NCBI GenBank assembly: GCA_028282385.1
Contig: JANQIB010000119.1
Location: 1-34,493 of the forward strand
Length of the DNA: 34,493 nucleotides
Source: Alphaproteobacteria bacterium
Lineage (GTDB): Bacteria; Pseudomonadota; Alphaproteobacteria; Micavibrionales; Micavibrionaceae
Reading direction: 5' to 3'
Position numbers and translations under genes: made by a program. A model generated the notes under the pieces. It ran no database searches and was not told the origin of the DNA. It saw only the letters and a program-made list of their open reading frames with translations. Shown in pieces: positions 26,504 to 34,493 of this stretch; position 1 is the stretch's first letter, and each line of letters starts with the position of its first letter.

Positions 26504-28267
26504 ATGACCATTCCGCCGCGGTTTTTAGATGAGCTTCGGGCTCGGCTCAATGTGTCCGATATTATCGGGCGCAAGATCAAGCTCACGCGCGCGGGGCGGG
26601 AATATAAGGCGTGCTGCCCATTCCATCATGAGAAAACGCCTTCCTTTTACGTGAATGACGATAAGCAGTTTTATCATTGCTTTGGCTGCGGGGCGCATGG
26701 GTCAATCATCGATTTCACCATGCAATACGACAATCTGTCCTTCCCGGAGGCAGTGGAAGCGCTCGCCGGTGAGGCAGGCATGGAAGTGCCCAAGGCCTCC
26801 CCGCAGGAAATCGAGCGGGCGAAAAAGCAAAAGGATCTCTACAGCCTGATGGAAGAAGCGACGCGCTGGATGGAGGGTCAACTCCGCAGCGCCGAAAATC
26901 GTGGGGCTTATGAGTATATCACGCAGCGCGGGATGGATGAGGAAACGCTTGTCAGGTTCCGGATTGGTTATGCCCCTGCCGACCGGCAGGTCATGCGGAC
27001 CTACCTGAAGGGACAAGGTTACAGCGATGAGCAGATGATTGAAGCCGGTGTGATGCGTCCAAAAGGCCAGGACGGCCAGCCTTATGCCTTTTTCCGGGAG
27101 CGGATTATGTTCCCGGTGATGGACCGGCGCGGGCGGGTGGTCGCCTATGGCGGGCGGATCTTACCTGATCATTTACGACCACCGGATCAGGGGGATTACA
27201 CCCCGGCCAAATATATGAACTCCTCCGACACGCCGCTCTTCCATAAGGGGAAGATGCTCTACGCCGAAAGCCATGCACGCCAGGCGGCAACAGAAGATAA
27301 GCCCGTTATCGTTGTTGAGGGCTATATGGATGTGATTGCGGCCAACAAAGTTGGTTTTACCGGGGCTGTTGCGCCGCTGGGGACTGCTTTAACAGAGGAC
27401 CAGATTATCGTGCTCTGGAAGATGATCCCCGCCGATGAGAAGGTTCCGGTTCTGTGTTTTGACGGTGATAATGCGGGGCGGCGGGCTGCCGCACGAGCGG
27501 CTGACCGCGTGATCCCGATGCTCCGCCCTGGCCAGTCGGTCAAGATTGCCTTTCTGCCCGAAGGGCAGGACCCGGATACGCTGGTCAAAGGACAGGGCGC
27601 GAAAGCGCTGGAGCGGGTGATTGAAAATGCGATGCCGCTGGCCGATTTTCTCTGGGCCGAGCAGACGGCCGGAAAACGGTTTGATACGCCGGAAGCGCGC
27701 GCTGGCCTAAACAAGATATTAGAGGAAATAACAAACCGTATTCCCGACCGTGATGTCCAGTTTTACTACCGCCAGTCTTTTAAGGATAAAAGCTGGAAAA
27801 TGTTCGGACCGTCCGGCAAAGGCGGGAAAACACACCGCCCGTTCGGCGCGCCGAAAACGCATGCGGAGATTGATGGAACCTCCCATCTCCGCCGGCCGTC
27901 CTTTGATAAGGAAAGCCTAATTTGCAGTGCTTTGCTGGCCTGCGCCCTGAATTATCCGGACATTCTGGAGGAGGTGGAAGAGGATTTGGGCGCTCTGGCA
28001 GTATCTGATGTGCGTCTTGACGCATTACGACAAATATTGCTATCACATGTGGTTCCCGAAGGTCTTGATCCGCAAACGGTGCAGGACTATGTGAAGAAAG
28101 AAGGATTTGAAGGCGAGCTTCGTGCGCTCTTGTCCGAGCAAATCTATACTCACGCTGCTTTTGCGCGCCCTGGCCGGGATCGTGAAGCGGTTTTGGAAGG
28201 GTGGAGGCAGGCACGGCAGGTGCTTGAAAAACTCCACGCGCAGGCAGATCTGAAAAGACAGGCCTAG
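26504..28267 (+). CDS. dnaG: DNA primase
   Basis: DnaG synthesises RNA primers for replication. The 587-residue protein has the N-terminal CHC2 zinc finger (C38, H41, C59, C62 in CCPFHHEKTPSF...CFGCG), the TOPRIM domain with VVEGYMDV near residue 272 and the CFDGDNAGRRAA acidic motif near 320, and a C-terminal helicase-binding region that is fairly short for the family. No clear ribosome binding site precedes the ATG. It is followed after 87 bp by rpoD, a common macromolecular-synthesis gene pair. Confidence 0.97.
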   Translation: MTIPPRFLDELRARLNVSDIIGRKIKLTRAGREYKACCPFHHEKTPSFYVNDDKQFYHCFGCGAHGSIIDFTMQYDNLSFPEAVEALAGEAGMEVPKASPQEIERAKKQKDLYSLMEEATRWMEGQLRSAENRGAYEYITQRGMDEETLVRFRIGYAPADRQVMRTYLKGQGYSDEQMIEAGVMRPKGQDGQPYAFFRERIMFPVMDRRGRVVAYGGRILPDHLRPPDQGDYTPAKYMNSSDTPLFHKGKMLYAESHARQAATEDKPVIVVEGYMDVIAANKVGFTGAVAPLGTALTEDQIIVLWKMIPADEKVPVLCFDGDNAGRRAAARAADRVIPMLRPGQSVKIAFLPEGQDPDTLVKGQGAKALERVIENAMPLADFLWAEQTAGKRFDTPEARAGLNKILEEITNRIPDRDVQFYYRQSFKDKSWKMFGPSGKGGKTHRPFGAPKTHAEIDGTSHLRRPSFDKESLICSALLACALNYPDILEEVEEDLGALAVSDVRLDALRQILLSHVVPEGLDPQTVQDYVKKEGFEGELRALLSEQIYTHAAFARPGRDREAVLEGWRQARQVLEKLHAQADLKRQA

Positions 28268-28278
28268 GGAAAACAGGT

Positions 28279-28295
28279 AAGGGTTTGAAACCCTT
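28279..28295 (+). other. Hairpin between dnaG and rpoD
   Basis: AAGGGTTT (28279-28286) and AAACCCTT (28288-28295) form a near-perfect palindrome, followed only by TGATTT. It may be a weak terminator, processing site or chance. Confidence 0.35.
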
Positions 28296-28354
28296 TGATT
28301 TAGATAAGAAAAATGCTTTAATCGCTTTTTGTAGGGCGATTCGGATTTGATGTT

Positions 28355-30601
28355 ATGGCGGCAGCGAAAAAAGCAGCATCCAAGAAAAAGACGACAAAAA
28401 AAACCGCAGTAAAAAAGTCGGCGAAAAAACCGGCTAAGAAGACTGCGGCGAAAAAGTCGCCTGCCAAAAAAACGGCAAAGAAAACGGTGAAGAAGACAGC
28501 GAAAAAAACTGCTTCCAAAACAACGAAAAAAACGGCAAAAAAGGCGGCCCCTAAAAAGACGACCAAGGCGGCGGCGAAGAAAACGGCAAGTAAGAGGGAT
28601 ACAAAAGTGACAAAGACGGCCCCGGCAAAAAAGACGTCTGCAAAAAAAGCGGCCAAAGCGGAAAACAAAAAAGCGGCGAAAAAATCATCCGCAAAATCAT
28701 CCGCGGCCAATGATGCAGAGAATGAAGAGGAAGAAGAGACGACTTCTTCTAAAAAAGCATCGAAAGGCACGCTGGCCCAGATCGTTAAAAAACTGATCAA
28801 AGATGGTAAGGAAAAAGGCTATATCACCTATGACCAGCTTAACGCGGCTTTGCCTGCCGAAGAATTCACCTCAGAACAAATAGAAGATGCGATGTCCACG
28901 CTTTCCGATGTCGGGATCCAGATGTCGGAAGGTGATGATGACAATGATGACGAGGAAGAAGAATACGAATCCGGCGGGAATATTTCTTCCGACGATACTG
29001 GGCGGACGGATGATCCGGTGCGCATGTATCTGCGCGAAATGGGAACGGTTGAACTGCTGTCCCGTGAGGGCGAGATCGCCATTGCCAAGCGTATTGAAGC
29101 CGGTAAGGAAATGATGATTAGCGGGATTTGTGAAAGTCCCCTGGCCATTGAATCCGTGATTGCCTGGTATGAGGCATTACAAAAAGGTGACATCCTTCTG
29201 CGCGAGATTATTGATCTGGATGCGACAATGGGCGGAGAGCAAGCAGATGCTACGCAGGAGTCTGACGATGATGACGAAACGGAAGATGAAAAATCAGAAA
29301 GCGGTGAGGGCGGTGATACCGATGATGAAGCTGACAACATGTCTCTTGCCGCGATGGAAGAAGAATTAAAGCCCCAGGTTTTTGAAACTTTTGCAAAAAT
29401 TAAACGCACTTATAACCGTATCAAGAAAATCCAGGCCGAGCGTCTGGAAGCTTTGAATAAAGGGAAAGAGCCATCTGACGCGGTGAATAAGAAATATAAA
29501 AAAGCCAATCAGGATATGGTTGAGTTGATGGAAGAGGTGCGTTTTAACCCGGCGCGGATTGAGCAGCTTGTCGAAGCGCTTTATAAAATCAACCGTGAGC
29601 TTGTCGGTCTGGAAGGGCAGATTATGCGCCTGGCAACAGGATGCAAGGTGAAGCGTGAGTCTTTCCTTGAAGAATATTACGGCGCAGAGCTGGATCCGAA
29701 ATGGTTGACCCGTGTGAAAAAAATCGACAAGAACTGGGACAAATTTGTCGACAAGCATAAAGATAAAGTGACCGCGATCCGCGATGAAATCGGGTCCTTG
29801 TCGGAAGAAGCCGCGCTGCCGATCAAGGAATTCCGCCGGATTGTCGGCACGGTACAAAAAGGGGAAAAAGAAGCCGCCCGCGCCAAGAAAGAAATGGTTG
29901 AAGCCAACCTGCGTCTTGTGATCTCCATTGCCAAGAAATATACAAACCGCGGCCTGCAATTCCTCGATCTTATTCAGGAGGGGAATATCGGGCTGATGAA
30001 AGCGGTTGATAAATTTGAATATCGCCGCGGTTATAAATTCTCAACCTATGCGACCTGGTGGATCCGGCAGGCGATTACACGTTCGATTGCCGACCAGGCC
30101 CGGACAATCCGTATTCCGGTCCATATGATTGAAACGATCAATAAACTCGTACGGACTTCCCGCCAGATGATGCACGAGATGGGCCGTGAGCCGACGCCGG
30201 AAGAACTTGCTGCGCGTTTGCATATGCCGCTCGATAAAGTTCGCAAGGTTCTCAAAATTGCCAAGGAGCCGGTTTCTCTTGAAACGCCGATTGGTGATGA
30301 AGAAGATTCTTCACTGGGTGACTTTATTGAAGATAAAAATGCGATCCTGCCGGTTGAAGCGGCGATCCATTCTAACCTGCGTGAAACCACAACCCGCGTA
30401 CTGGCTTCCCTGACACCGCGGGAAGAACGCGTCCTTCGGATGCGGTTTGGGATCGGGATGAATACCGACCACACGCTCGAGGAAGTTGGCCAGCAATTCA
30501 ACGTGACCCGCGAGCGGATCCGCCAGATCGAAGCCAAGGCCCTGCGGAAGCTGAAACATCCGAGCCGGTCGCGCAAGCTACGAAGCTTCCTCGACACGTA
30601 G
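28355..30601 (+). CDS. rpoD: Primary sigma factor RpoD with a histone-H1-like N-terminal tail
   Basis: This is the housekeeping sigma-70. From about residue 138 the layout is normal: region 1.1 (138-190), region 1.2 ([20 protein letters not shown], 219 onward), a nonconserved acidic insert, region 2 (from about 512: [20 protein letters not shown]...[12 protein letters not shown]), region 3, and region 4 with the -35-binding helix-turn-helix [14 protein letters not shown] (about 715). The unusual part is residues 1-118, almost entirely Lys, Ala, Thr and Ser in AKKTA-type repeats, then an acidic run (NEEEEE) before region 1.1. No Met occurs between residue 1 and about 180, so the tail cannot be dropped by an internal start before region 1.1. 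A clear ribosome binding site is not seen. Confidence 0.97.
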   Translation: MAAAKKAASKKKTTKKTAVKKSAKKPAKKTAAKKSPAKKTAKKTVKKTAKKTASKTTKKTAKKAAPKKTTKAAAKKTASKRDTKVTKTAPAKKTSAKKAAKAENKKAAKKSSAKSSAANDAENEEEEETTSSKKASKGTLAQIVKKLIKDGKEKGYITYDQLNAALPAEEFTSEQIEDAMSTLSDVGIQMSEGDDDNDDEEEEYESGGNISSDDTGRTDDPVRMYLREMGTVELLSREGEIAIAKRIEAGKEMMISGICESPLAIESVIAWYEALQKGDILLREIIDLDATMGGEQADATQESDDDDETEDEKSESGEGGDTDDEADNMSLAAMEEELKPQVFETFAKIKRTYNRIKKIQAERLEALNKGKEPSDAVNKKYKKANQDMVELMEEVRFNPARIEQLVEALYKINRELVGLEGQIMRLATGCKVKRESFLEEYYGAELDPKWLTRVKKIDKNWDKFVDKHKDKVTAIRDEIGSLSEEAALPIKEFRRIVGTVQKGEKEAARAKKEMVEANLRLVISIAKKYTNRGLQFLDLIQEGNIGLMKAVDKFEYRRGYKFSTYATWWIRQAITRSIADQARTIRIPVHMIETINKLVRTSRQMMHEMGREPTPEELAARLHMPLDKVRKVLKIAKEPVSLETPIGDEEDSSLGDFIEDKNAILPVEAAIHSNLRETTTRVLASLTPREERVLRMRFGIGMNTDHTLEEVGQQFNVTRERIRQIEAKALRKLKHPSRSRKLRSFLDT

Positions 30602-30629
30602 AATATCTTTGGCTATAAGATTGGAGAAA

Positions 30630-30706
30630 GGGCCTGTAGCTCAGTTGGTTAGAGCAGACCGCTCATAACGGTTTGGTCGGGGGTTCAAATCCCTCCGGGC
30701 CCACCA
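30630..30706 (+). tRNA. tRNA with CAU anticodon, probably tRNA-Ile2 (k2CAU)
   Basis: A 77-nt cloverleaf with encoded CCA. Acceptor GGGCCTG (30630-30636) pairs with CGGGCCC (30696-30702), discriminator A30703. The anticodon loop is CTCATAA (CAU). D- and T-arms (GGTTCAAAT) are canonical. The acceptor stem is identical to tRNA-Ile(GAU) of many bacteria, which favours the lysidine-modified isoleucine tRNA over elongator Met. Its location just after rpoD matches other Alphaproteobacteria. Confidence 0.9.
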
Positions 30707-30848
30707 CCCTGCGCAGTTAGCGCGCCTGTGGCAAGCTTACGAGCAGGAGTGTCCGCCGAAGCCTTGGCGAAGGCGGGCCTGTCAAAACGGCTTCGGGTGG
30801 CAGGCCACCTTACAGGAAAAGCAAACAATAAATCTGAAAACACAAACC
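30707..30848. repeat. Intergenic repeat-derived sequence with GC hairpin
   Basis: CCGCC (30753-30757) and GGCGG (30772-30776) enclose GAAGCCTTGGCGAA. The CCGCCGAAGCCTTGGCGAAG motif resembles a frequent bacterial interspersed repeat. No gene is seen here; the CHAP gene starts after it. Confidence 0.5.
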
Positions 30849-31439
30849 GTGAAAAAATCTCTTCTTCTTTTATTGATCTCAACTTTAACAGCCTGCGTCT
30901 CGATGGATTTATCACCGTCTTCAAATCTTTTTCCTGAAACAGGCATCACCCGCGCGCCTTATGTGCCCGGCCCGCAATTTTCTGAGACCGGCTTGCCTTT
31001 GCCTGTTAAAAAACCCAGCCTTGATGAGGATTTTGATTATTACCGGATTGCCAAGCCGGTCCAGTGTGTGCCGTATGCGCGGGAGCGCTCCGGCATTCAG
31101 ATCCGCGGGAATGCGCATACCTGGTGGCATCAGGCAGCCTACCGGCCGGAATATCAACAAGGCAGCAGGCCCAAGGAGGGAGCTGTTCTGGTTTTATCAA
31201 GAGCAGGGAAGCTGAAATACGGCCATGTTGCGGTTGTTCAAAGAGTTATCGATAGCCGGAATATTGAGGTGGCGCATAGCAATTGGGGCTATAACAGGAC
31301 AACGCGCAGCTATATTTATAACCGTATGCCAGTGAAAGATGTTTCGGCAAATAATGACTGGTCGAAGGTCCGGTTCTGGGATTATCCTTCAAGAAGCTAT
31401 GGGCGCGCCTTTCCTGTGTCGGGTTTTATTTACCGCTAA
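30849..31439 (+). CDS. CHAP-domain lipoprotein (cell-wall amidase/peptidase-like)
   Basis: The 196-residue protein has a lipoprotein signal with lipobox LTAC (C16) and a CHAP domain from about residue 70: the catalytic Cys is C73 in VQCVPYAR, the His is H126 in YGHVAVV, and an Asn/Glu helper lies near residue 143 in EVAHSNWGYNR. CHAP enzymes cleave peptidoglycan peptides. The start is a GTG (30849) because homologous lipoprotein signals begin MKKSLLL; a ribosome binding site is not obvious. It is convergent with the next gene, 10 bp apart. Confidence 0.85.
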   Translation: MKKSLLLLLISTLTACVSMDLSPSSNLFPETGITRAPYVPGPQFSETGLPLPVKKPSLDEDFDYYRIAKPVQCVPYARERSGIQIRGNAHTWWHQAAYRPEYQQGSRPKEGAVLVLSRAGKLKYGHVAVVQRVIDSRNIEVAHSNWGYNRTTRSYIYNRMPVKDVSANNDWSKVRFWDYPSRSYGRAFPVSGFIYR

Positions 31440-31449
31440 AAATCTGTGC

Positions 31450-32265
31450 TTAAAAGGTGTTATGTCCGTAGAATTCAACGCTGTGCCGATGATCGCTTTG
31501 CGGGCATGTAATAGCAAGATGAAAAGTGCCCTTAGAAACGAAGTAATCGAGGTCATATTCACCGTTATTAAACTGGTCTGAGATATCGGCGATAGAGTTA
31601 TCGTCATCTGTTTTAAAAGACACAACCGGTCTGTCATCGTTACCAAAACGCTTATTTGAGATATCTATAAGCGATAAAAGAGGGTCTGCGCTATCTTCAT
31701 CGGCAAGAGTAAATATGCTGTCTGTTTCTGTTAGAGCGCGTACAGTATCGACGATTTTAGGGCCGTAATAGGCTGTTTCGTTTATGCTCGTATGTCGTAT
31801 AGATAGATTTATATCGGGGGATAATGTTTTAAGCCTGTCGCGCAAATTCGTTATCAGGCAGTTGCATGCGCCGTGAGCGATATCCTTAAGCATATCGAAT
31901 TTTCCAAAAATGTTTTTTAAGCTGGTCTCTTCATCGGCTACGGATGCTTTGCAGGAAATAACTGGCTTGTCCTCATCGCAGCGGGCTGACAGGATCACTT
32001 CAATTTCTCTTGATCCCTTTTTTAAGCTGATTTTTATTCGGGAATTTAAGAGCGTTTCACTCTCGGCCTCTTCTATCTCAAGCTCTTCTATATCAATGGT
32101 GTATCTGCTCTTGAGCGTTTTTCCCAGTTTTTCAGGCGAAAGCTCTTTTAGAGCCGCTATCAATTCTCCATTCGCACGATCGTCATAGATTTTACTTGCT
32201 GGATTTTTGTTATAAATATTAATCTTTTGCAGGATTTCAAGACAGGTTTTTTCAGGAGAGGGCAT
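31450..32265 (-). CDS. Hypothetical cytoplasmic protein
   Basis: I do not recognise this 271-residue protein. There is no signal peptide or membrane segment; it is Asp/Glu-rich with repeated charged helices (ELEIEEAESETLLNSRIKIS) and a His/Phe-rich tail (HRHSVEFYGHNTF). The ATG at 32265 is used; an ATG at 32307 and a TTG at 32346 extend the frame, and none has a convincing ribosome binding site. It is convergent with the CHAP lipoprotein gene and divergent from rpsD, and its codon usage is more AT-rich than the housekeeping genes nearby. Confidence 0.7.
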   Translation of the reverse strand: MPSPEKTCLEILQKINIYNKNPASKIYDDRANGELIAALKELSPEKLGKTLKSRYTIDIEELEIEEAESETLLNSRIKISLKKGSREIEVILSARCDEDKPVISCKASVADEETSLKNIFGKFDMLKDIAHGACNCLITNLRDRLKTLSPDINLSIRHTSINETAYYGPKIVDTVRALTETDSIFTLADEDSADPLLSLIDISNKRFGNDDRPVVSFKTDDDNSIADISDQFNNGEYDLDYFVSKGTFHLAITCPQSDHRHSVEFYGHNTF

Positions 32266-32385
32266 TGTTATTACTCTATCATTATTGCGAATATGAATAT
32301 TATGCATATTTGAAAAATGCTTTCCAGCCCCCCTTTTCCTTGACAAAGACAGCTAAATCCTTATAAATCCGCTCATTCCTGCAAA

Positions 32386-32418
32386 AAGGCCGGAGGCCTT
32401 GGTGATTACTTTAATCAC
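32386..32418 (+). promoter_or_regulatory. Two hairpins in the rpsD leader
   Basis: AAGGCC-GGA-GGCCTT (32386-32400) and GTGATT-ACTTT-AATCAC (32402-32418) precede rpsD by about 50 nt. Ribosomal protein S4 often represses its own mRNA, so these may be a control site; this is inference. Confidence 0.35.
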
Positions 32419-32469
32419 TCCACAATGGGACGCGGGACAATAATTTGTTGAAAAGAAAAGGAAAATGAC

Positions 32470-33084
32470 ATGAGCGAAAAACGCCCTAAGTCGAAATACA
32501 AAATTGACCGCCGCCTGGGTTGTAACCTGTGGGGCCGTCCGAAATCCCCTTACAATGTTCGTCAAAGCGCCCCCGGTATGCATGGGGCCCGCCGTGCAAA
32601 GCCAACCGATTACGGGATTCAGCTTTTTGCCAAGCAAAAGCTGAAAGGCTATTACGGCAATATCGGAGAAAAGAAATTCCGCCGTTACTATCTGGAAGCT
32701 GTGCGTCTGCGCGGCGATACAGGTCAAAACCTGGTTGGTCTTTTGGAGCGCCGTCTGGATGCGGTCATTTACCGCGCCAAGTTTGTGCCGACCGTCTTTT
32801 CTGCCCGCCAGTTTGTCAGTCACGGCCATATCTTTGTAAACGGTAAAAAAGTGACAATCCCGTCTTACCAGGTCAAAGAAGGCGATGTGATTGAGGTTAA
32901 GGAAAGCTCGCGCCAGATGCCGCTTTACCTGCAGGCTGTTGAGTCTCAGGAGCGTGAAGTGCCTGAATATGTTGATGTTGACGGAAAAGGCAAAGCAACT
33001 TTCCTGCGTATTCCGAAACTGGAAGACATTCCATACGCCGCGCAGATGGAACCGCATCTCGTGGTCGAATATTACTCACGTTAA
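32470..33084 (+). CDS. rpsD: 30S ribosomal protein S4
   Basis: S4 nucleates 16S rRNA folding. The 204-residue protein starts [20 protein letters not shown], continues with the central [20 protein letters not shown] and the S4 RNA-binding domain [20 protein letters not shown], and ends [16 protein letters not shown] lies about seven bases before the ATG. It is monocistronic, with a two-hairpin leader and a strong terminator downstream. This stand-alone position outside the alpha operon is usual for the class. Confidence 0.98.
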   Translation: MSEKRPKSKYKIDRRLGCNLWGRPKSPYNVRQSAPGMHGARRAKPTDYGIQLFAKQKLKGYYGNIGEKKFRRYYLEAVRLRGDTGQNLVGLLERRLDAVIYRAKFVPTVFSARQFVSHGHIFVNGKKVTIPSYQVKEGDVIEVKESSRQMPLYLQAVESQEREVPEYVDVDGKGKATFLRIPKLEDIPYAAQMEPHLVVEYYSR

Positions 33085-33086
33085 TC

Positions 33087-33190
33087 AGAGCGTTCATCGT
33101 TTCATTTGGGCTGCGTTGCTGCGTCGTTCGTGTACGTCATTTGTACACTTCACTCCTTGCGCCTGACCCAAATAAAACGCTGTTAGCTCT
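33087..33190. repeat. Interspersed palindromic repeat after rpsD
   Basis: A long imperfect palindrome: AGAGCGTT/AACGC...GCTCT outer ends, ATTTGGG (33104-33110)/CCCAAAT (33167-33173), and GTGTAC (33130-33135)/GTACAC (33143-33148) around the tip. The ATTTGGGCTGCGTTGC...CTCCTTGCGCC pattern resembles a repeat I recall from several alphaproteobacterial genomes. Confidence 0.75.
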
Positions 33191-33207
33191 GAAAGCCAAG
33201 AAGTTTT

Positions 33208-33233
33208 AAAAAGCCGCCTTCGGGCGGCTTTTT
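33208..33233. terminator. Bidirectional UUCG terminator between rpsD and a membrane protein gene
   Basis: AAAAAGCCGCC-TTCG-GGCGGCTTTTT (33208-33233), perfect 11-bp stem with a UUCG loop and A/T flanks on both sides. It serves rpsD (plus) and overlaps the stop of the convergent gene (33232). Confidence 0.93.
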
Positions 33234-33903
33234 AGTTTTTGATAATGAGTTTTTCTTTTGGATGTTTTTGAAAAATCCGGTGTTCCACAATATGCATACT
33301 TACATCTGCCAGTGTTTTTAACCCCAGAAATAGCAATAACATTTTCGCCGATGTTTCAAATTCGCTCAGGGAGCCGAAGAAGACAATGACAAGATGCATC
33401 GGGATAATCCGAAGATACGGATAAAACATCAATGTTCCGATATTCGGTTTTTTATGTTTGAAGTCGCGTCCTGTGTTGTAAAGCAGTGAAAATCTGTGAG
33501 ACCCGGCAAAGGCGCTAAAGGCTGCGATGATTAAAACAATGTCGGTTTGAGAAAATTCTGCCAGTGGGGCTTCCTGCCATAAAAATGCGGCATAGCCGAA
33601 ATGAAAAAAACCGTAATGAAAGGCAAAGAATGTCGCGACCTGCTTTTTCCCGGCATCGGTTTCCGGAACAGGTTCATCATTCATTTTCAGATTTTTGGTG
33701 CTGAATTCCTTGAGTGTCCACATCCGCCAGAAATTCATCACGCCAATCGCAACGCTCTGCCCCCAATAGACCCAAAGCAGCTGCCCCATATCCCAGCCAA
33801 AACTGAGAGCCATCACGATTGAGACCAGGTTTCCAAGCAGGATGGCCAGCAGGGAGGGGTCTTTTAAAACAGAATCCTGTTCGGTGCGGGGTAAATCAGT
33901 CAT
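33232..33903 (-). CDS. DUF6498-like integral membrane protein
   Basis: The 223-residue protein has about six hydrophobic segments (first SLLAILLGNLVSIVMALSFG) and the FAFHYGFFHFGYAAFLW motif, which I associate with the DUF6498 family; the assignment is from memory. Function is unknown. It is convergent with rpsD and shares its terminator. Confidence 0.7.
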   Translation of the reverse strand: MTDLPRTEQDSVLKDPSLLAILLGNLVSIVMALSFGWDMGQLLWVYWGQSVAIGVMNFWRMWTLKEFSTKNLKMNDEPVPETDAGKKQVATFFAFHYGFFHFGYAAFLWQEAPLAEFSQTDIVLIIAAFSAFAGSHRFSLLYNTGRDFKHKKPNIGTLMFYPYLRIIPMHLVIVFFGSLSEFETSAKMLLLFLGLKTLADVSMHIVEHRIFQKHPKEKLIIKN

Positions 33904-33943
33904 GCGTTAAATAATTTAACCTTTTTCACGCTTTTTTAATACT

Positions 33944-33981
33944 CCACCCCGTATATTGTTATGTATACAAATCTGGGGTGG
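33944..33981 (+). promoter_or_regulatory. Inverted repeat ahead of a small ORF, possible leader hairpin
   Basis: CCACCCC (33944-33950) pairs with GGGGTGG (33975-33981), with an inner GTATA/TATAC stem (33951-33955, 33964-33968). The GGTGG at its 3' arm is the only candidate ribosome binding site for the ATG at 33989, so the hairpin could control access. Confidence 0.4.
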
Positions 33982-33988
33982 GATCACG

Positions 33989-34117
33989 ATGTTAGAAACA
34001 CTTGTAGCGGCGTTTTTGCCGTATTGGACGCTGGACTGGGGTGCAGCCTTTTTAAGCCTTGCTGCCGCTATTCTTATGAGCCGGAAGGCTCATCCTGCTT
34101 TGCAATCAAAGCCGTAA
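33989..34117 (+). CDS. Possible 42-residue membrane micropeptide
   Basis: This short frame encodes MLETLVAAFLPYWTLDWGAA followed by FLSLAAAILMSRKAHPALQS and KP. It has one likely hydrophobic segment and a basic C-terminus. GGTGG lies eight bases before the ATG, within a strong hairpin. Its last 44 nt overlap the convergent trmJ-like gene. Only composition and the leader support it. Confidence 0.4.
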   Translation: MLETLVAAFLPYWTLDWGAAFLSLAAAILMSRKAHPALQSKP

Positions 34118-34493
34118 TGATTCCATGAAAAGTCTGAACTTCCTGCGCTGTTAATTCTGCACGGGAGAGCATATTTTGAATATTGCGCATGACATTCGGG
34201 CGAAGTTCCTGCGTTTTGAAAAAATCATGAGCGGTTAGTTCTTTTTCCAGCCGCTTGAATAGGAAGTTTAGCTCTTCATGCGGGGCCGGGATTTGTTCGC
34301 TTTCCTGTCTTTCAAGATCGCCAGCCTGTGACCATTCATACGCGCAAAGCAAAACACACTGCGCCAAATTCAGTGATGAAAAATCTGCATTTAGCGGAAT
34401 GGTGATAATGGAGTGCGCCAGTGCGACGTCATCATTATCAAGGCCGGCGCGTTCGGCGCCAAACAGAAAAGCCGTTTTTTGCCCTTCGGCTGA
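34074..34493 (-). CDS. trmJ: SpoU-family RNA 2'-O-methyltransferase (TrmJ-like), start cut by window edge
   Basis: The C-terminal 139 residues are present. They include the SPOUT knot motifs FLFGAERAGLDNDDVALAHS and ITIPLNADFSSLNLAQCVLL (cofactor and RNA-binding motifs II and III), followed by the helical TrmJ extension PAPHEELNFLFKRLEKELTA and RPNVMRNIQNMLSRAEL. TrmJ methylates tRNA position 32. The N-terminus lies outside the window. A GAGCC-GGAA-GGCTC hairpin (34079-34092) lies at the 3' end of the gene. Confidence 0.9.
   Translation of the reverse strand, partial: SAEGQKTAFLFGAERAGLDNDDVALAHSIITIPLNADFSSLNLAQCVLLCAYEWSQAGDLERQESEQIPAPHEELNFLFKRLEKELTAHDFFKTQELRPNVMRNIQNMLSRAELTAQEVQTFHGIITALIAKQDEPSGS

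Noticed and set aside
28318-28800. A 160-residue Phe/Ala-rich frame on the minus strand, resembling a membrane protein
   Set aside because: It is the antisense shadow of the Lys/Ala repeat codons of the RpoD tail (AAG/GCN read backwards); no ribosome binding site and no independent evidence.
32353-33057. A 234-residue minus-strand frame opposite rpsD
   Set aside because: Fully antisense to rpsD, with no motif and no ribosome binding site.

Overview
The window is about 34.5 kb of gene-dense, moderate-GC chromosome, most likely from an alphaproteobacterium. The evidence is conserved gene order: recG|sdhE-mfd; carA...carB followed by greA; yqeY-dnaG-rpoD-tRNA(CAU) diverging from carA; and trxB with lrp- and lysR-type regulators nearby. 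SdhE carries the RGTRE motif and the sigma factor is a full-length RpoD. I cannot fix the genus; a deep-branching alphaproteobacterium is a guess. There is no phage, insertion sequence, CRISPR array or rRNA. Both ends cut genes: recG on the left, a trmJ-like methyltransferase on the right.

Layout. (1) 1-5.4 kb: DNA repair and respiration housekeeping: recG (partial) divergent from sdhE-mfd, with a palindromic repeat filling the gap between recG and sdhE and another palindrome inserted in frame inside mfd. (2) 5.4-9.6 kb: a small secreted protein, a conserved hypothetical coupled to an AmgK-like sugar kinase, then an O-antigen ligase/polymerase-like and a flippase-like membrane protein (envelope polysaccharide or lipid work). 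(3) 9.7-13.5 kb: aspartate aminotransferase, whose 3' end is overlapped antisense by an alpha/beta hydrolase, plus a patatin-like lipase. (4) 13.5-17.8 kb: a candidate structured small RNA, then a leftward cluster ELM1-like - trxB - secreted Cys-rich protein - LysR, and a divergent Lrp/AsnC regulator. (5) 17.9-25.4 kb: greA, a His-rich exported protein, carB, a PII-like SbtB, an SbtA bicarbonate transporter, a GNAT acetyltransferase and carA. (6) 25.4-30.7 kb: yqeY, a frameshifted hypothetical gene with a candidate leaderless promoter, dnaG, rpoD with a long histone-H1-like Lys/Ala tail, and tRNA-CAU. (7) 30.8-34.5 kb: a CHAP-domain lipoprotein, a hypothetical, rpsD with a strong terminator, a membrane protein, a possible micropeptide gene and trmJ.

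The most interesting arrangement is the nesting of a bicarbonate transporter/PII-like pair between carA and carB. Carbamoyl phosphate synthetase consumes bicarbonate, and sbtA is packed directly behind carA and a GNAT gene (4-nt overlap, then stop-ATG abutment), so uptake and use of bicarbonate look co-expressed. Other highlights are the RpoD tail, the in-frame palindrome in mfd, the multi-hairpin RNA near 13.6 kb, the carA leader hairpin that would hide its ribosome binding site, and at least five unrelated families of palindromic repeat in one window. All identifications are by reading protein motifs from memory; no database search was run.
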